DNA from: JAUXFS01 sp050329575
Lineage (GTDB): Bacteria > Pseudomonadota > Alphaproteobacteria > Rhodospirillales > Defluviicoccaceae
Direction of reading: 5' to 3'
DNA length: 64,000 bases
NCBI GenBank assembly: GCA_050329575.1
Contig: JBHJOP010000039.1
Span: forward strand, 1-64,000
Shown here: positions 62,701 to 64,000 of the stretch, one piece after another
Position numbering within the stretch: position 1 is the stretch's first letter
Layout of the letters: each line of letters begins with the position of its first letter
Position numbers and translations under genes: made by a program
Notes under the pieces: generated by a model
Told to the model about the DNA's origin: nothing
Seen by the model: only the letters and a program-made list of their open reading frames with translations
Databases searched by the model: none

Positions 62701-63425
62701 TCGGTGGCCACAAGGTCTACCTGCGCACCGGCGAGTACGAGGACGGCCGTCTCGGCGAGATCTTCATCGACATGCACAAGGAGGGCGCCGCCTTCCGCAG
62801 CCTGATGAACAACTTCGCCATCGCGATCTCGATCGCATTGCAGTATGGCGTGCCGCTGGAGGAGTTCGTCGAGGCGTTCACCTTCACCCGGTTCGAGCCG
62901 GCGGGCGTCGTCGAGGGCAACGACACCATCAAGATGGCGACCTCCATCCTCGACTACATCTTCCGCGAGCTCGGGGTTTCCTATCTCGGCCGCTACGACC
63001 TCGCCCATGTCGATCCCCGCGAGTCCGATCCGGGCTGTCTCGGCCGCGGCGACGACGAAGGCAAGCCGGCCCGCGACGACGACGATCCGATGCCTGTGGT
63101 CCAGCGGCTCGCCAGCAAGGGCTACGTCCGCAGCCGTTTCCGGGTCTACAGCGGCGCCAAGGATGCCCGCGCGGTGACCTCGCGGACCGCCGCCGGCACC
63201 GCCCTGCTCGCCCAGGCGACGGTCGCCGAGGCGGCCTTCACCGAGGCGGCGTTCACCGAGGCCGCCTTCGCCGTGACCGCCGACGCGGTGCTCGAACGGG
63301 CGCTGGAGGCGCGCCTGAAGGGCTACGAGGGCGATCCGTGCGGCGAGTGCGGCAACTTCACCCTCGTCCGCAACGGCACCTGCCTCAAGTGCATGACCTG
63401 CGGCGCCACCACCGGGTGCTCGTGA
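59757..63425 (+). CDS. nrdJ: adenosylcobalamin-dependent (class II) ribonucleotide reductase
   Basis: 1222 residues. It reduces ribonucleotides using a B12 radical. Seen: [16 protein letters not shown], first active-site Cys in [11 protein letters not shown] (about residue 198), [17 protein letters not shown], thiyl Cys and Glu in [18 protein letters not shown] (about 475), [20 protein letters not shown], and a C-terminal zinc-ribbon-like tail with Cys pairs ([14 protein letters not shown], about 1193-1222). It lacks an obvious ATP-cone. ATG at 59757 ([15 protein letters not shown]) is preferred to the frame start at 59598, which lies in the leader. A short EAAF repeat sits near the C-terminus. 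Confidence 0.97.
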   Translation: MRIARLFTQPDQSPYDAIEFRTLSSEIRNPDGSVVFRQDAIEVPAHWTQVASDVLAQKYFRRAGVPARLKPVRERGVPSWLWRRTADVKALGRLPADRRYGGETSARQVFDRLAGTWTYWGWKGGYFDTEEDARSFFDEHRHMLARQMCAPNSPQWFNTGLHWAYGVDGPAQGHYYVDHRTGTVRPSNSAYAHPQPHACFIQGIEDDLVNEGGIMDLWVREARLFKYGSGTGSNFSRLRGENEPLSGGGRSSGLMSFLKIGDRAAGAIKSGGTTRRAAKMVVVDIDHPDIEEFVTWKVNEEQKVAAMVTGSRLAARHLDAGMAACHDAPAGRAEERFDPRCNPALRQALVAARAAMIPENLIQRTIEFARQGHTKVAFPVYDTDWDSEAYRTVSGQNANNSVRVTNTFLEQVRRGGDWDLIRRTDGRLAKRIPARELWDQITYAAWSCADPGVQYDTTINEWHTCPASGRINASNPCSEYMFLDDTACNLASLNLMAFQDADGRLAVPAFEHAVRLWTVVLEISVMMAQFPSRRIAELSYRFRTLGLGFANIGGYLMAAGMSYDSDPARGLCGAISALMTAVAYETSAEIAGELGAFPGFAENREAMLRVIRNHRRAAHGDSRGYEGLSVVPVVLDAAAVPDRPLVSAARAAWDRALALGEAHGYRNAQATVIAPTGTIGLVMDCDTTGIEPDFALVKFKKLAGGGYFKIINRTVPPALARLGYPEHEIEAIVRYAVGHGTLCDAPAVDHPALRARGFTDSEIEAVERNLSEAFDIRFAFNKWTLGEAFCTETLGIVGDRLDDPAFCLLTALGFSAAEIDAANIHVCGAMTLEGAPHLRPEHLPVFDCATPCGRLGTRHLSIESHIRMMAAAQPFISGAISKTINMPRAATIEDCHRAYMLAWTLGLKATALYRDGSKLSQPLAGALLDDGDGADFADAIAERPAAVRAEMVAERIVERVVTRLDRNSLPSRRKGYTQKAKVGGHKVYLRTGEYEDGRLGEIFIDMHKEGAAFRSLMNNFAIAISIALQYGVPLEEFVEAFTFTRFEPAGVVEGNDTIKMATSILDYIFRELGVSYLGRYDLAHVDPRESDPGCLGRGDDEGKPARDDDDPMPVVQRLASKGYVRSRFRVYSGAKDARAVTSRTAAGTALLAQATVAEAAFTEAAFTEAAFAVTADAVLERALEARLKGYEGDPCGECGNFTLVRNGTCLKCMTCGATTGCS
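63225..63269 (+). repeat. 15-bp tandem repeat, three copies, inside nrdJ
   Basis: Copies at 63225-63239, 63240-63254 and 63255-63269 encode [15 protein letters not shown] in the linker before the C-terminal zinc tail. They differ only at a few bases. Copy number may vary between strains. Confidence 0.75.
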
Positions 63426-63468
63426 CGATGGCGGCTTTCGTTTCTCCCTCCTCCCTGGGAGCCTCGCG

Positions 63469-63500
63469 GCGTCCCCGCGGCCGATCGGCGGCGGGGACGC
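63469..63500 (+). terminator. terminator hairpin after nrdJ
   Basis: GCGTCCCCGC (63469-63478) pairs with GCGGGGACGC (63491-63500). Inside, GCCG and CGGC pair around AT, with one G-G mismatch. TCGCCTTTG follows, a weak U-rich tail. It lies 44 bp after the nrdJ stop. Confidence 0.55.
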
Positions 63501-63549
63501 TCGCCTTTGTCACGGTGCGGCGCTATCCGGGGCCTCCGGTGAGCGCGCG

Positions 63550-64000
63550 ATGACCGCCGAGTGGCGCCATGTCTCGGCCCGCTTCCGGACCTTCCTCGCC
63601 GAATTGCAGCCGGCCGCCGGTGAGCGCTACGCGGCGTGGGCGGCCGCCCGCGATGTCGGTGCTCTGTTGCGACGACGCTTTCTGCGGCCGGAGCTCGACG
63701 GCGACGACGGCGCCGGCGACGTGCGGGTGATCGGCGGCTTCGGCAACGGAACGGCGGTGCGGCCGGCGGCCAGCGTCGATCTCCTGTTCGTGGTCCCGGC
63801 ACGCTTCGCGGTCGAGGCCGGTGTGGTCGCGTCGCCGGGCGGTGGGGCCGACATCGCGCCCCTGTTCCGCGACATGGTCGAACTGCTCGGTGCCCGCTAT
63901 GCCGGCGTCGAGATGTCGCCGCACGGTTGGCTGTCGGTGGTCGCCGATCCGCGGTCGTCCCGCGCCGGCGCCGGCAGCCGGATGGCGGTGCGGGTGGTTC
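63550..64000 (+). CDS. nucleotidyltransferase-like protein (3' end cut by window edge)
   Basis: 150 residues visible, starting MTAEWRHVSARFRTFLAEL. A helical N-terminus precedes VIGGFGNGTAVRPAASVDLLF, which matches the nucleotidyltransferase motif G-S/G-F-x-x-G-T-x(6-9)-[DE]-x-[DE]. Only the second acidic residue is present; Ser takes the place of the first. It may be an inactive or divergent member, or I may be aligning the motif one step off. It follows nrdJ after a terminator, so it is probably a separate unit. The function is unknown. Confidence 0.55.
   Translation, partial: MTAEWRHVSARFRTFLAELQPAAGERYAAWAAARDVGALLRRRFLRPELDGDDGAGDVRVIGGFGNGTAVRPAASVDLLFVVPARFAVEAGVVASPGGGADIAPLFRDMVELLGARYAGVEMSPHGWLSVVADPRSSRAGAGSRMAVRVV

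Noticed and set aside
59793..63008. 1071-codon minus-strand open frame
   Set aside because: It is the antisense shadow of nrdJ, with low-complexity Arg/Gly/Ala/Asp composition and no recognisable domain.
63428..63553. Small plus-strand ORF after nrdJ (MAAFVSPSSLGASRR)
   Set aside because: It spans the terminator hairpin, is Arg/Pro-rich and runs into the start of the next gene.
1..64000. tRNA, rRNA, CRISPR or prophage
   Set aside because: No tRNA T-arm/anticodon pattern, rRNA block, regularly spaced repeats or phage structural genes were seen on either strand.

Overview
The window reads as a chromosomal segment of a GC-rich alphaproteobacterium, most likely in or near the Rhodospirillales. 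The evidence is an NDUFA12-type complex I accessory gene, the run aroQ-accB-accC-aat beside a DUF2155/mlaD/NDUFA12 group, mutY divergent from a DUF721 gene, a fused ThiS-ThiG, a FixJ-type response regulator, a B12-dependent ribonucleotide reductase (nrdJ) and several TRAP transporters. The genus cannot be named from the sequence. I see no rRNA, tRNA, CRISPR array, prophage or origin. The only mobile element is a decayed ISAs1-family copy at 16.1-17.3 kb.

Layout. 0-10 kb: a truncated alpha/beta hydrolase, putA (proline to glutamate), ubiX, a multi-PAS histidine kinase with its LuxR-type response regulator, and a second hydrolase. 10-16 kb: envelope lipid genes (DAG-kinase-like lipid kinase, LpxH-like phosphatase overlapping a GT4 glycosyltransferase, CDP-alcohol phosphatidyltransferase), a purine-salvage pair (adenine deaminase type and hpt) and a ChaC-like gene. 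16-24 kb: the IS remnant, an orphan DctP-like binding protein, a c-type cytochrome, and a TAXI-TRAP operon (binding protein, fused permease, universal stress protein) next to a class III aminotransferase. 25-32 kb: apt, mutY, DUF721, a DMT permease, a hydrolase, a small hypothetical protein, a hemerythrin-like protein and an exported clan A glycosidase. 32.2-39.6 kb: a tightly overlapped Mrp/Mbh-type cation/proton antiporter operon in the order E-F-G-(MbhD/E)-B-C-D-D-x-D. Its MbhD/E-like subunit has no ATG/GTG/TTG start at its N-terminus and carries an in-frame stop codon. 39.7-43.7 kb: a convergent four-gene Anbu operon (proteasome-like protease, transglutaminase-like protease, alpha-E protein, circularly permuted ATP-grasp). 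44-48 kb: a second TAXI-TRAP system and a stand-alone Panacea/SocA-like protein. 48-51.2 kb: ydbH-ynbE-ydbL. 51.2-52.7 kb: an ornithine/lysine decarboxylase behind a long structured leader with its own promoter and a 31-codon reading frame. 52.7-59.4 kb: thiSG, aroQ, accB, accC, aat, DUF2155, a methyltransferase, two mlaD genes and NDUFA12. 59.5-64 kb: nrdJ behind a promoter overlapped by a candidate tandem NrdR operator, then a truncated nucleotidyltransferase-like gene.

How the parts fit. The antiporter operon, the TRAP systems (normally Na+-coupled) and the cytochrome suggest a membrane economy in which Na+/H+ cycling matters. The purine genes give two routes for adenine: directly to AMP (apt), or by deamination to hypoxanthine and then IMP (hpt). 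The most attractive regulatory features are the decarboxylase leader and the nrdJ operator. The most attractive poorly understood gene set is the Anbu operon. The most puzzling coding anomaly is the interrupted MbhD/E-like subunit.
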